From Gammaproteobacteria bacterium (lineage in GTDB: Bacteria; Pseudomonadota; Gammaproteobacteria; Pseudomonadales; Azotimanducaceae): a stretch of DNA of 64,000 nt. Position numbers and translations under genes: made by a program. Positions 32,620 to 41,536 of the stretch are shown here, piece by piece; positions within the stretch are counted from its first letter, which is position 1; each line of letters starts with the position of its first letter. The DNA lies in NCBI GenBank assembly GCA_026708185.1, contig JAPOVK010000050.1, forward strand, positions 62,001 to 126,000, read 5' to 3'. The notes beneath the pieces are model-generated. The model was not told the DNA's origin and ran no database searches. It saw only the letters and a list, made by a program, of their open reading frames with translations.

Positions 32620-35556
32620 ATGAAGGGATTCGCACGAGTTGCGTCAATCGGAACGGTGCTCGCGCTGTTCGGATCGCCCGTCTACGCCGCCGAGGAAGGG
32701 CAGGCCGGGGCCGAGGACGAAGGCCCCGACTACATCGAAGTGGTCATCGTCCGCGGCGAGCGCGGTGACCTGAATACGCTGGATCGCGCGATGACTGTCA
32801 CCGGCTTCAATGCCAGCATGATCCAGGAACTCGGTATTCAGAATACCAACGACCTCGAGGTCCTGACCCCCGGTTTCCAGATCGGTCACCGCAGTCAGGG
32901 CGGCGGCAAGAACGAAGACGGCCACATCGTCATGCGCGGCGTGGCCTGCGACCGCTGTGTCAACTTCTTTCAGGACGTCGGCACGGCCGTCTATATCGAT
33001 GGCGTCTATTCGGACCAGTCCTACGGGCTCGATCAGGGCGCGATGTTCGACGTCGAGCGCGTTGAGATAGCCCGCGGCCCGCAAGGCACGACAGGGGGCA
33101 AGGCCGCGATCGCCGGAGCCATCAATTTCGTCACCACGAAGCCGACCGACGAGTGGGACCTGAAGATGTCCGCAGAGCTTACCGATCAGGCATCTCAACA
33201 GGGCCTACTCGCCTTTGGTGGTCCCATCGCAGACAGCAACTTCTCCTATCGCTTGAGCGTGAGCAGCCTGACCGGCGACGGGCTGATCGAGAACGTCGGT
33301 AGCGGCCCTGACGCTGCCGAGCCCGATCAGTTGATCTATTCGCCGCAGTTGCGGTTCAAGAACGACCGTTTGGACATCACGGCCCGATACTCGAAGCTCC
33401 GGGACAAGGGAACGCCGCGCGTCTCCCTCATCCTGGGTCCCCGCAACACGGTGGACGAGTTCAGAATGGACGGGAATGGCAACCGGATCGCGACCCTGGA
33501 CCCCCTAGGCAACCCGATCAGGGATTCCGCCGGCAACATCATCTACGAGAGGAACCCCTTCTTCGGCATCGGCCAAAACCCGGCAGTGGTCGATTGTCCC
33601 GGTTTCAACAACGACGGGACCCGAACGCCGGGCACGCCGATCGTTTGCGACGGCGAGAACATCGACCTGAAGGTCGACCTCAACGGCCCGATCCTTCAGG
33701 ACAACTCCCAGGAATCAAGCACGCTTGAAGCGCATTTCCAGCTCACCGACACCCATGAGCTGGTCTACAAGTACGGGCAACGCGACACGCGCCAACGAAG
33801 TCGGAACGACCTCGACGGGACGAATCGACAAGGCGGAGGCGTCTGTTCGGCCATTCATCCGCGGGTGATCTCCGGCGAGCTCACGGAAGGCCAGGTGCAT
33901 CCTCGTTGTGCGCTGGACGGAGGCGGCAACGGCTCGTACGCGGACCGTATGAACGACTACCTGTTCACGTCGGATCAGGTGAGCCACGAACTGACGATGA
34001 TCTCCAACCTGGACGGGCCGTTCAATTACACCATCGGCTACACCTACATCGACGGGGAGGAGCCGTACGTTTACGCCGAGCGGTTCAACGGGCTGGAAAC
34101 CGGTGACAACAACCTGAACAACCCGTTGTTCTATACGGACACCTCGGAGGCCTGTGAGGAAGCACTTGAAGGTTTTTTCGGGGGATCCGGGCTGATTCGC
34201 AACATCCGCGACCCGAACCACGTGGACAATACCAAGGCTGCCGGATTGGTGTGGGGCTGCCACGGGGCTGACTATGCGGCCAACTGGTCCGACGTCACCA
34301 ACGGATTGGCCCAGGTGGCCGGTGGCTCCGCATTCCAGCATTTCTACGGCAACGTGAGCTACACCTCGCAAGCGGTCTACGGCAACGCCGAGTACGTTCT
34401 CAGCGACAAGTGGAAGGTGTTCGGCGGCATCCGCTTCAACGACGACCACAAGGAGCATGAGCAGAACGACTTCACGGGCGCCACGCAGATCGCGGGCATG
34501 AACTTCATTTTCGGCATCCATCGCTCCAAGCAGTACAACACGCAGTGTTGTGGCTATGTCGGACTTGAACTAGATGCCAGCGGCCGGCCCATTCCGGACG
34601 ACCGGACGCTGATGGACTCGAAGGTCGCAGATTGGAGAGAGACGACCTGGAACGTCGGTGGCGAATACTCGCCGAACGACCTCTCGATGATCTACGGGCG
34701 CATTTCCAAGGGCTATCGCCCCGGCGGCTTCGCGGGTTTCGGGGCGCAGCTCGGCGAAGCCATGGACGCCGAGGAGATGGTCAATTACGAGACCGGCTAC
34801 AAGGGCTTGTTTTTCGACAATCGGCTGCAATTGGAAGCGAGCGTCTACATCCAGGACTACAGCAAGTACTGGGTCCAATCCGGGCGTTTGAGGACGCCTG
34901 CGGAGGTCCGAGAAGGGGAGTCCCTCATCATCGGCGAGACGGTCGTCGTCAACGGCACCGAGATCTACGGTGTCGAGCTGCAATACCGGTGGACCATCAG
35001 CGAACGCCTGCAGCTCGGTGGTTTCTACGAATACTCCGGCTCGAGCTTCGGCGACTACACGACGCTCTACTGCTGTACGCCGGACGGAAGACGCCCGCCA
35101 CCGTCCACGCGACAAGTCGTCGATGCGGACGGCAACACGGTCACCGTCAACCTCTCGAACTTTTCCGGGAATCTCTACGAGCTCAACTTCGGTGGCAACT
35201 CCCTGAGGCTGACGCCCGCTCACAAGCTGTCGGCCGCGCTGACATACGCCATGCCGCTCGCTGCCGACCGGGGCGCGCTTGATCTGATCACCATCTTCAA
35301 CTGGCGAGACAAGATGTACGTCGACGAATCCAACCTCGACATCTACAGTGTCCCGGAATACACCCGTTGGGATCTCCGCGCCAATTGGGTTTCGCCGTCA
35401 GGGAAGCTGACCCTGACCGGCTGGGTCACCAACATGCTCGACCAGGTCGCCGTGCAGGCCTATTCGCCCCGAGAAGGCAATGGCGTCAACGCGCCGATCG
35501 CAGGCACGGTGACCGATGCGCGACGGATGGGTATCACGTTGAGCTACCAGATGTAG
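32620..35556 (+). CDS. TonB-dependent outer-membrane receptor
   Basis: 978 aa. Start at MKGFARVASIGTVLALFGSPVYAAEE (32620), a Sec signal, with GGAGGAG 5 nt upstream; the track adds 11 codons. Plug domain: LEVLTPGFQIGHRSQGG, VMRGVACDRCVNFF, YIDGVYSDQSYG, FDVERVEIARGPQGTTGGKAAIAGAINFVT. The rest is the 22-strand barrel and ends with an aromatic-poor VTDARRMGITLSYQM. Several Cys pairs in loops may be disulphides. Ligand unknown. It is convergent with a CRTAC1/TPR lipoprotein pair, a neighbourhood often seen with TonB receptors for large organic substrates. Confidence 0.93.
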   Translation: MKGFARVASIGTVLALFGSPVYAAEEGQAGAEDEGPDYIEVVIVRGERGDLNTLDRAMTVTGFNASMIQELGIQNTNDLEVLTPGFQIGHRSQGGGKNEDGHIVMRGVACDRCVNFFQDVGTAVYIDGVYSDQSYGLDQGAMFDVERVEIARGPQGTTGGKAAIAGAINFVTTKPTDEWDLKMSAELTDQASQQGLLAFGGPIADSNFSYRLSVSSLTGDGLIENVGSGPDAAEPDQLIYSPQLRFKNDRLDITARYSKLRDKGTPRVSLILGPRNTVDEFRMDGNGNRIATLDPLGNPIRDSAGNIIYERNPFFGIGQNPAVVDCPGFNNDGTRTPGTPIVCDGENIDLKVDLNGPILQDNSQESSTLEAHFQLTDTHELVYKYGQRDTRQRSRNDLDGTNRQGGGVCSAIHPRVISGELTEGQVHPRCALDGGGNGSYADRMNDYLFTSDQVSHELTMISNLDGPFNYTIGYTYIDGEEPYVYAERFNGLETGDNNLNNPLFYTDTSEACEEALEGFFGGSGLIRNIRDPNHVDNTKAAGLVWGCHGADYAANWSDVTNGLAQVAGGSAFQHFYGNVSYTSQAVYGNAEYVLSDKWKVFGGIRFNDDHKEHEQNDFTGATQIAGMNFIFGIHRSKQYNTQCCGYVGLELDASGRPIPDDRTLMDSKVADWRETTWNVGGEYSPNDLSMIYGRISKGYRPGGFAGFGAQLGEAMDAEEMVNYETGYKGLFFDNRLQLEASVYIQDYSKYWVQSGRLRTPAEVREGESLIIGETVVVNGTEIYGVELQYRWTISERLQLGGFYEYSGSSFGDYTTLYCCTPDGRRPPPSTRQVVDADGNTVTVNLSNFSGNLYELNFGGNSLRLTPAHKLSAALTYAMPLAADRGALDLITIFNWRDKMYVDESNLDIYSVPEYTRWDLRANWVSPSGKLTLTGWVTNMLDQVAVQAYSPREGNGVNAPIAGTVTDARRMGITLSYQM

Positions 35557-35597
35557 GTGGCGACGGACTCGCCTTAAGGTCACGGCGGTCTGATCGG

Positions 35598-35624
35598 GGA
35601 GCGCACCCGGAACGGGCGCGCTCC
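35598..35624. terminator. Bidirectional hairpin between convergent genes
   Basis: GGAGCGC-a-CCCG-gaa-CGGG-c-GCGCTCC forms an 11-bp stem with one mismatch and a 3-nt loop. It sits between the stops of the TonB receptor and the CRTAC1 gene. It lacks a long T run, so termination may be weak or Rho-assisted. Confidence 0.6.
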
Positions 35625-35633
35625 TTGCCTGCG

Positions 35634-37307
35634 TCACGGCAGCGGCGCCGACCCTTCGCCTTGCCTCAGTTCGTGGGTCTCGCCGGCCGCAAAGTCGCCG
35701 AACGCTTCCCGTGCGCCACCCGGCCACCGGACTACCACGTTGTGCAGTCGCGACTCGCGCCCCACGCCGAAATGCACCCGCGGATCGTTCGACGCGAGGT
35801 AGCTGGCGGCCGGCTGCACGTCCCGGCTCAGGCGTCGCCCGCCGACCGATGCGGAGACGGTCGCACCGTGGGCATCCCGGCCTGACGTCGTTCGCACGCG
35901 GAACCGTGCCCAGTTGCCGCGATCGGCGCGGTTCATCAACAGGTACGCGGCCGCGTCGCGATTGATCACCACCAGGTCGACCCCACCGTCGTCGTCGATG
36001 TCCCCGGCCGCCACGGCCCGGCTGGTGTGGACGAGTTCGGGCGATACGCCGCCGGTGGGGCCGAGTTCGTCGAAACGAATGCCGTCGTCGTCGATCGAGC
36101 CGCGGTAGAGCGTATTGGGTTCGGCATAGCCGTCGCCTTCGGCGGGCCCCGACAGCGAGATCTTGCCGTTCGCCTCGTAGAGATCCAGACGTCCGTCGTT
36201 GTCGAAATCGGCGAGCGCAACGCCGAATCGGGTGTGGCGCATGCTCACCGTGCTCAAGCCCACCAGACGCGTGGCGTCGAAGAAGTAGGTTCCTTCGTTG
36301 CGGAAGAACGAGTCCGTCTCCCGTTCGAGATTGACCACGAGAAGATCGCTGTCGCCGTCGTCGTCCACGTCGGCCGACGCCACGCCCATGCCGGCCTTTT
36401 CGATGCCGTCCGAGTCCATGGCACAACTCCACAGGACGCACTCCTCCGTGAAGCGCAGGTTGCCGGCATTCATCCAGAGTTGATTGGTCGTCCCGTCGTT
36501 GGCCACGAACAGATCGACCAGGCCGTCCGCATTGAAGTCGGCCGCTACGTTGCCGAGGCCGTTTCCAAAGGCGAGGTCGATGCCAGCCGCCTTCGTGACG
36601 TCGGTGAAGGTCCCGTCGCCGTTGTTCCGATAGAGTCGGTCCATGGCGGGGACGCCGTACGCGGTCGGCCCGCAGTAGGTGACGTAGAACGTCTTCACGA
36701 AACACTCTCGTTCGATCTCGGGCGTCCAGTTGATGTAGTTCACGACGAACAGATCCAAGTCGCCATCGAGATCGAGGTCGATGAAGTTCGCGGCCGTACT
36801 CCATCGCGGATCGCCAACGCCGCTTTCGGCGGTGACATCAAGGAACGTGCCGGTGCCGTCGTTCTGGAGGAGGACGTTGGGACCGAGGTTGGTGACGTAC
36901 AGATCGATGTCGCCGTCGTTGTCGTAGTCCCCCGCGGTGACGCCCATGCCGTAGCCGCGATCACCTGCGCCGCCGGCCTCCGGAACTTCGTCGAAGTGGC
37001 CGTCGCCCCGGTTCCTATACAGTCGATTCGCCGAGAGTTCCGGCGTCAGCATCCTGTCGACCCGGCCGCTCTGGACCAGGTAGGCGTCGAGGTCGCCATC
37101 GCCGTCCAGGTCGGCCAGCGCCACGCCGCCACCCATCATCTCGGGCATCATCGGGCGCCCGTCGAAGCCGGAATGGTGTTCGAAGTCGATGCCTCGCTCG
37201 TGGGCTTCCTCGCTGAACCACGCTGGCTCCGACGGCGAACACGCCCCGAGCAGCACGAGCGCGCCTCCGCATCGGGCAAGAACCCAGTAGGAAGCAGGCG
37301 ACTTCAC
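35634..37307 (-). CDS. CRTAC1/ASPIC-UnbV family FG-GAP repeat lipoprotein
   Basis: 557 aa. Lipoprotein signal with lipobox LLGAC. Seven FG-GAP/VCBS-type calcium repeats follow, each with a DxDxDGxxD core (DLDGDGDLDAYLV, DYDNDGDIDLYVTN, DFNADGLVDLFVAND, DIDDDGGVDLVVIN and others), predicting a beta-propeller. The C-terminal UnbV_ASPIC domain covers SGRDAHGATVSASVGGRRLSRDVQPAASYLASNDPRVHFGVG...VVVRWPGG. The start overlaps the stop of the upstream TPR lipoprotein by 4 bp (ATGA). It is probably anchored in the outer membrane or periplasm. Function in bacteria is not established. Confidence 0.9.
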   Translation of the reverse strand: MKSPASYWVLARCGGALVLLGACSPSEPAWFSEEAHERGIDFEHHSGFDGRPMMPEMMGGGVALADLDGDGDLDAYLVQSGRVDRMLTPELSANRLYRNRGDGHFDEVPEAGGAGDRGYGMGVTAGDYDNDGDIDLYVTNLGPNVLLQNDGTGTFLDVTAESGVGDPRWSTAANFIDLDLDGDLDLFVVNYINWTPEIERECFVKTFYVTYCGPTAYGVPAMDRLYRNNGDGTFTDVTKAAGIDLAFGNGLGNVAADFNADGLVDLFVANDGTTNQLWMNAGNLRFTEECVLWSCAMDSDGIEKAGMGVASADVDDDGDSDLLVVNLERETDSFFRNEGTYFFDATRLVGLSTVSMRHTRFGVALADFDNDGRLDLYEANGKISLSGPAEGDGYAEPNTLYRGSIDDDGIRFDELGPTGGVSPELVHTSRAVAAGDIDDDGGVDLVVINRDAAAYLLMNRADRGNWARFRVRTTSGRDAHGATVSASVGGRRLSRDVQPAASYLASNDPRVHFGVGRESRLHNVVVRWPGGAREAFGDFAAGETHELRQGEGSAPLP

Positions 37308-38734
37308 CCGGTTGAGTCGCCGGAGTGGATCGAGTTCAGTTCACGCAACCGAACCTCGTTTCGGCGGAGTTCCGTCGGATCCGCCCCATAGTCTCGCGCC
37401 CGATCCTGGGCTCGACGCGCTTCCTCCATGCGACCGACCTCGAGCAAGCTGCGGGCGAGGAAGACCTGGCCGAGGGCGAAGCGCGGCTCGACCTTGGCGA
37501 CGCGCTGAAACCACTCGATCGCACTCGCGTAGTTCCCAAGCTCGAATTCGGCCAAGCCTAGGTAGAAGAACGTCGTGCGCTTGCCGGGTTCCAGCTGCAA
37601 CGCCGTCTCGAAGGCCGCCTTGGCAGTGTCGAATCGATCGAGGCCAAAGAGCAACCGGCCACGTTGTTCGTGGGCATAGCCGCTGTTCGGACTGAGCTCG
37701 ATCGCCCGCTCCACGTGTTGGAGTGCGGTTTCAAGATCGCGCTCGGCGCGCAAGAGGTTGGCGATCGTGAGGTGGAACGGTGCGAAATCGGGGTTGAGAA
37801 CCAGGCCCCGTTCCAGCGTCGCGAGGGACTCCTCCGGCCGGCCGGATCGGTCGTACGCGATACTCATGGAGTTCATCAGATTGCAGGCTAGGAAGAACCT
37901 CTCGTCGCGCCCGCAGTGTTCCTCCGGGTGATGGTTCTGGAGTCGCCGCAGGATCGCCAAGGCCTCCGCCAGCCGGCCCGCTGCCGACAACTCCTTTGCC
38001 AGCATGTAGCTGCCATGGCCCCGGATGTGCTCGTACCGCTCGTCCCGACGCTCGTCCGGCCACGTTAGGGGCTCGGCCCCCCGGCCGCGCGCCATGGCCG
38101 TTCGCGCCTCGTCCAGCCGGCCAACGGCCCGCAAGGCTTCGCCATGGGTCCGATGGACGTACGGGTGGTCGAGCGTCTCCACCAGGGGGTTGAGGATTTC
38201 CAGTGCTCGGGCAACTTCGCCGGTGGCCATCAGTGACTGGGCACGGCCGAACAGCGCGTAGGGGTCCGCCCGAAGTTCGATACGCTGGTAGGCTGCCATC
38301 GCCTCACGGGGCTGGTTGGATTCCTGCAGCCACGCACCCTGCCATAGCCATGCCGGGGCGTAGTCGGCGTCGACGGCGAGCGCTTGATCTAGGAGTTCCA
38401 GGGCGTGCTCGTAGTCGCCGTCCTCGGCGATGAGGTGGGCGGCGAAATACGGCCAACGGAAGTCCTTCGGATCGAGAGACTGCGCCTGGCGGTAGGTCGT
38501 GATCGCCTCTTGTCGAAAACCGTTGACGTCGTAGGCCATGCCCAGACGACCGCGCATAGGGCCGGATGTCGGGACGGTTCGGACGGATTGCAGTAGCCCC
38601 TCGAGGTGTTCCCCGACATCCGTATCGCCCGAGCCCACGCCAGCGACAATGGGCTCAGCGGCAAAGTCCGGTTCGGATTGCGAGCACCCGGAGAAAAGCA
38701 CTGCGCCAGCCGCGATGACGGCAACGTGTCGCAT
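37304..38734 (-). CDS. TPR-repeat lipoprotein, partner of the CRTAC1 protein
   Basis: 476 aa. Lipoprotein signal with lipobox LFSGC near residue 17. At least nine tetratricopeptide-like repeats follow (for example AITTYRQAQSLDPKDFRWPYFAAHLIAEDGDYEHALELLDQALAVDADYAPAWLWQG and ALQHVERAIELSPNSGYAHEQRGRLLFGLDRFDTAKAAFETALQLEPGKRTTFFYLGLAEFELGNYASAIEWFQR). TPR scaffolds mediate complex assembly. The 4-bp ATGA overlap with the next gene means the two are translated together. The pair faces a TonB receptor, which suggests a shared surface role, an inference from context. Confidence 0.9.
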   Translation of the reverse strand: MRHVAVIAAGAVLFSGCSQSEPDFAAEPIVAGVGSGDTDVGEHLEGLLQSVRTVPTSGPMRGRLGMAYDVNGFRQEAITTYRQAQSLDPKDFRWPYFAAHLIAEDGDYEHALELLDQALAVDADYAPAWLWQGAWLQESNQPREAMAAYQRIELRADPYALFGRAQSLMATGEVARALEILNPLVETLDHPYVHRTHGEALRAVGRLDEARTAMARGRGAEPLTWPDERRDERYEHIRGHGSYMLAKELSAAGRLAEALAILRRLQNHHPEEHCGRDERFFLACNLMNSMSIAYDRSGRPEESLATLERGLVLNPDFAPFHLTIANLLRAERDLETALQHVERAIELSPNSGYAHEQRGRLLFGLDRFDTAKAAFETALQLEPGKRTTFFYLGLAEFELGNYASAIEWFQRVAKVEPRFALGQVFLARSLLEVGRMEEARRAQDRARDYGADPTELRRNEVRLRELNSIHSGDSTG

Positions 38735-38766
38735 GGCGTAAGAGAGTAAACGAAAAGCAATGATGG

Positions 38767-38795
38767 TTTGATGATCAGGATCGTGATGCTATGAT
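38767..38795 (+). promoter_or_regulatory. vapBC promoter region
   Basis: TTTGAT, 17 bp, TATGAT (38790-38795), about 29 bp upstream of vapB. The -10 lies inside a direct repeat GATGCTA-t-GATGCTA, a plausible binding site for the VapBC complex. Confidence 0.5.
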
Positions 38796-38823
38796 GCTAC
38801 CCGAGACGTGCATTGCGTATTCG

Positions 38824-39093
38824 ATGAGAACGACCCTGACGATCGACGATGACATTGCCCGTGGCATCCGGCGGGTTGTCGCACGATCCGGTAGATCCTT
38901 CAAGGCAGTCGTGAACGACGCCTTGCGTGCTGGAATCTCCGGTGACCGCGTCGCAACCAAGGCGAAGCCGTACCGTCTGGAGCCGGCTGCAATGGGCGAC
39001 GTCGTTGGGCCATACCACCTCAACAAGGCCCTGCAACTGGCCGACGACCTCGAAGATCTGGAGATCGCACGCGAACTCGAAACCCGCAAGTGA
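38824..39093 (+). CDS. vapB: VapB-type ribbon-helix-helix antitoxin
   Basis: 89 aa from MRTTLTIDDDIARGIRRVVARSGRSFKAVVNDALRAGI, a ribbon-helix-helix DNA-binding N-terminus. The start at 38824 is chosen over the track start because homologous sequence begins there. The C-terminal half (AMGDVVGPYHLNKALQLADDLEDLEIARELE) should wrap around the toxin. The stop overlaps the vapC GTG start (GTGA), the usual coupled arrangement. The complex should repress its own promoter. Confidence 0.88.
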   Translation: MRTTLTIDDDIARGIRRVVARSGRSFKAVVNDALRAGISGDRVATKAKPYRLEPAAMGDVVGPYHLNKALQLADDLEDLEIARELETRK

Positions 39094-39566
39094 GAGCGGT
39101 GCTCCTGGTCGACGCCAACCTATTGATCTATGCCGTCAACTCGGACGCGCCGCTACACGCGGACGCACGACGCTGGTGGGAGGATACGCTTTCCGGCAGC
39201 AATTCAGTTGGCCTGCCTTGGGTGTGTCTATTGGCATTCCTCCGGGTCACGACGCGGACCGGAATACTCGGCAAGCCGCTCCGGGTCGAGGAAGCCGTTG
39301 GCTACATCGAGGCATGGCTTGACCAGCCGTTCGTCGAAGCGGTCTCACCCGGGGACAATCATTGGCCGATCCTGCGCAACCTGCTGCGCCTGAGTGGGAC
39401 CGGCGGGAACTTGACCTCTGATGCCCACATCGCGGCGATGGCATTGGAGCGTGGAGCGGTCATCTACTCGGCGGACCACGACTTCAGCCGGTTTCCAGGG
39501 ATCGAACACGTGAACCCGCTTGCCGCGCCGCTAGGCGACGATGGCGGAGGTCGCGAGCCGGCTTAG
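39090..39566 (+). CDS. vapC: VapC-type PIN-domain ribonuclease toxin
   Basis: 158 aa from a GTG overlapping the vapB stop by 4 bp. PIN motifs: LLVDANLLIYAVN (first Asp), the WVCLLAFLRVTT block typical of this VapC subfamily, TSDAHIAAMALERGA (second Asp) and SADHDFSRFPG (third Asp). The Glu found at the LAFLR position in other PIN families is absent, as is usual for this subgroup. VapC toxins cut tRNA or rRNA. The C-terminal tail DDGGGREPA is low-complexity. Confidence 0.9.
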   Translation: MRAVLLVDANLLIYAVNSDAPLHADARRWWEDTLSGSNSVGLPWVCLLAFLRVTTRTGILGKPLRVEEAVGYIEAWLDQPFVEAVSPGDNHWPILRNLLRLSGTGGNLTSDAHIAAMALERGAVIYSADHDFSRFPGIEHVNPLAAPLGDDGGGREPA

Positions 39567-39626
39567 GCTGCACGGACAGCATCCCTTGCGCTGAGGGAGC
39601 GATGCCACGCTCGCCCCTCGAGCGTC

Positions 39627-39655
39627 TTGAGGCACGCCAAGGCCGCCCCTATACT
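39627..39655 (+). promoter_or_regulatory. Promoter of the ABC-2 exporter operon
   Basis: TTGAGG (39627-39632), 17 bp, TATACT (39650-39655), followed by GCGCGCCCC. The ATG of the ATPase gene is about 48 bp further. Confidence 0.65.
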
Positions 39656-39703
39656 GCGCGCCCCGCGGCCGCCCGTGGCGGTCAGTCCGACGGCGAGTCT
39701 TCC

Positions 39704-40714
39704 ATGTCCCAGATCGAGGTTCGCAACCTCGCCAAGGTGTTTCGCGTGGCCGAACGCCGTGCCGGGCTCCTTGGCGCTTTCCGGGGTCTTGTAAGTCGCC
39801 GCATGCGCGACGTGCATGCCCTCGCCGGTGTCGATTTCGACATCGAACGCGGCGAGCTTGTGGGGTACATCGGCCCGAACGGCGCGGGCAAATCCACCAC
39901 CATCAAGATCCTGGCCGGCATCCTGACGCCGACTGGCGGTACCTGCACGATCGACGGCCTCACGCCTTGGCGCGACCGCCGCCGGCATGCAGCGCGGATC
40001 GGCGTCGTTTTCGGGCAGCGCACGCAGCTCTGGTGGGACCTGCCAGTCATCGAGAGTTTCGAGTTGCTGCAGCGCGTCTACCGCGTGCCCGAGGGACTGT
40101 TCGCAAGCAACCGCGATCGCATGGTGGAACTGCTGCGCCTTGGGCCGCTTCTCGACACGCCGGTGCGCCAGCTATCCCTCGGCCAACGCATGCGTGCCGA
40201 TCTTGCGGCCGCGCTCCTGCATGGGCCGAAGCTGCTGTTCCTCGATGAGCCGACGATCGGACTCGACGCTGCGGCAAAGCTCGCGATGCGGGACTTCGTG
40301 CGCACGTTGAACCGCGAGGAGGGCGTCACTGTCGTGCTGACGACGCACGACATGGACGACATCGAAGCGCTTTGCGAGCGGATCATGGTCATCGGCCAAG
40401 GGCGCATCCTGATTGACGGCGGCATCGACGAGCTTCGTCGCCGGGTCGGCAACGAGCGGGTGCTCATCGTGGACTTCGAGGAGGTGCTGCGCCTCGCGGC
40501 CTTGGCGCGCGAGCTCGACGGGGACGGCGTGCGGGACGTGCGCGTGACCGGCAAGCGGGCACGGATCGCCTTCGACGCGGGCGTGGTCGCGCCGGCGGCG
40601 CTGATCGCGCGGGTAACTGCGCGGTTCGAGGTGCATGACCTCTTCGTCGAGCACCCGCCCATCGAGCACACGGTCGCCGATCTCTATGCCGAGCACGGGC
40701 AGGGCGAGGCGTGA
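39704..40714 (+). CDS. ABC-2 type exporter ATP-binding subunit
   Basis: 336 aa, start at MSQIEVRNLAKVFRVAERR (39704) rather than the 34-codon longer track start. Walker A YIGPNGAGKSTTIKIL (~62-77), Q-loop region VVFGQRTQLWWDLPV, signature LSLGQRMRADLAAALL, Walker B LLFLDEPTIGLD and the H-loop LTTHDMDD. The GQRTQLWWDLP block is typical of the ABC-2 group with two small permeases. A C-terminal ~90-residue domain follows (VLIVDFEEVLRLA...). First of three genes; its stop overlaps the next GTG start. Confidence 0.92.
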   Translation: MSQIEVRNLAKVFRVAERRAGLLGAFRGLVSRRMRDVHALAGVDFDIERGELVGYIGPNGAGKSTTIKILAGILTPTGGTCTIDGLTPWRDRRRHAARIGVVFGQRTQLWWDLPVIESFELLQRVYRVPEGLFASNRDRMVELLRLGPLLDTPVRQLSLGQRMRADLAAALLHGPKLLFLDEPTIGLDAAAKLAMRDFVRTLNREEGVTVVLTTHDMDDIEALCERIMVIGQGRILIDGGIDELRRRVGNERVLIVDFEEVLRLAALARELDGDGVRDVRVTGKRARIAFDAGVVAPAALIARVTARFEVHDLFVEHPPIEHTVADLYAEHGQGEA

Positions 40715-41532
40715 GTCGTCTCGCACCCTACACGGCGGTTGTCAGCGCCCGCTACCGGAACCTGTTGCAGTACCGCGCGGCGGCGTTCGCCGGATTCGTC
40801 ACCCAGCTCTTCTGGGGCTCGATACGACTGATGATCCTCGCGGCGTTCTATGCGGCGGCCGAGGGACCCCAGCCGATGAACATGGTCGAAGTCGTGGCCT
40901 ATGTCTGGCTCGGCCAAGCCCTCCTCGGGATGCTGCCTTGGAACACGGACGCCGACTTCAAGGAACAGGTGACCTCCGGCGCCGTCGCCTACGACCTGCT
41001 GCGACCCTTGGACCTCTACGGTTACTGGTACGCGCGCACATTGGCGTTCCGGACCGCCACGACGACGCTGCGCGCAGTGCCCATGGTGGTCTTCGCCATG
41101 CTGCTGCTGCCGGCGTTCGGCCTTGCCGAGTGGGCGTTGCCGGTCCCGTCGGTAACTGGGCTGATCGGGTTTCTGGCCGCGATCACGGCGGCCGCTCTCT
41201 TGTCCACGGCGATCACGGTGCTTGCCCACATCTCCATGCTGTGGACCCTCTCCGGTGAAGGCGTCGACCGCATCCTGCCCTCGTTCGTGACCATCCTCTC
41301 GGGGATGATCGTGCCGCTGCCCCTGTTTCCCGACTGGATGCAGCCGTTTCTCTCCTGGCAGCCGTTCCGCGGCCTCTGCGATGTCCCGTACCGCATCTAC
41401 AGCGGCAACATTCCCATCACCGAGGCCGCGAACGAGATCGCCTTCACGCTGGCGTGGACGGTGGTGATCGTGTGGTTCGGGCGGTTCCTGCTGTCGCGAG
41501 GTGTGCGCCGCCTCGTCGTCCAGGGAGGCTGA
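40711..41532 (+). CDS. ABC-2 type exporter permease 1 (DUF990-like)
   Basis: 273 aa from a GTG that overlaps the ATPase stop by 4 bp. Six hydrophobic segments are visible. N-terminal block VVSARYRNLLQYRAAAFAGFVTQLFWG and central LRPLDLYGYWYARTLAF match ABC-2 small permeases. The segment PDWMQPFLSWQPFRGLCDVPYRIYSGNIPI near the C-terminus has a diverged, frameshifted copy at 43251-43372. Confidence 0.88.
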   Translation: MSRLAPYTAVVSARYRNLLQYRAAAFAGFVTQLFWGSIRLMILAAFYAAAEGPQPMNMVEVVAYVWLGQALLGMLPWNTDADFKEQVTSGAVAYDLLRPLDLYGYWYARTLAFRTATTTLRAVPMVVFAMLLLPAFGLAEWALPVPSVTGLIGFLAAITAAALLSTAITVLAHISMLWTLSGEGVDRILPSFVTILSGMIVPLPLFPDWMQPFLSWQPFRGLCDVPYRIYSGNIPITEAANEIAFTLAWTVVIVWFGRFLLSRGVRRLVVQGG

Positions 41533-41536
41533 AGGC

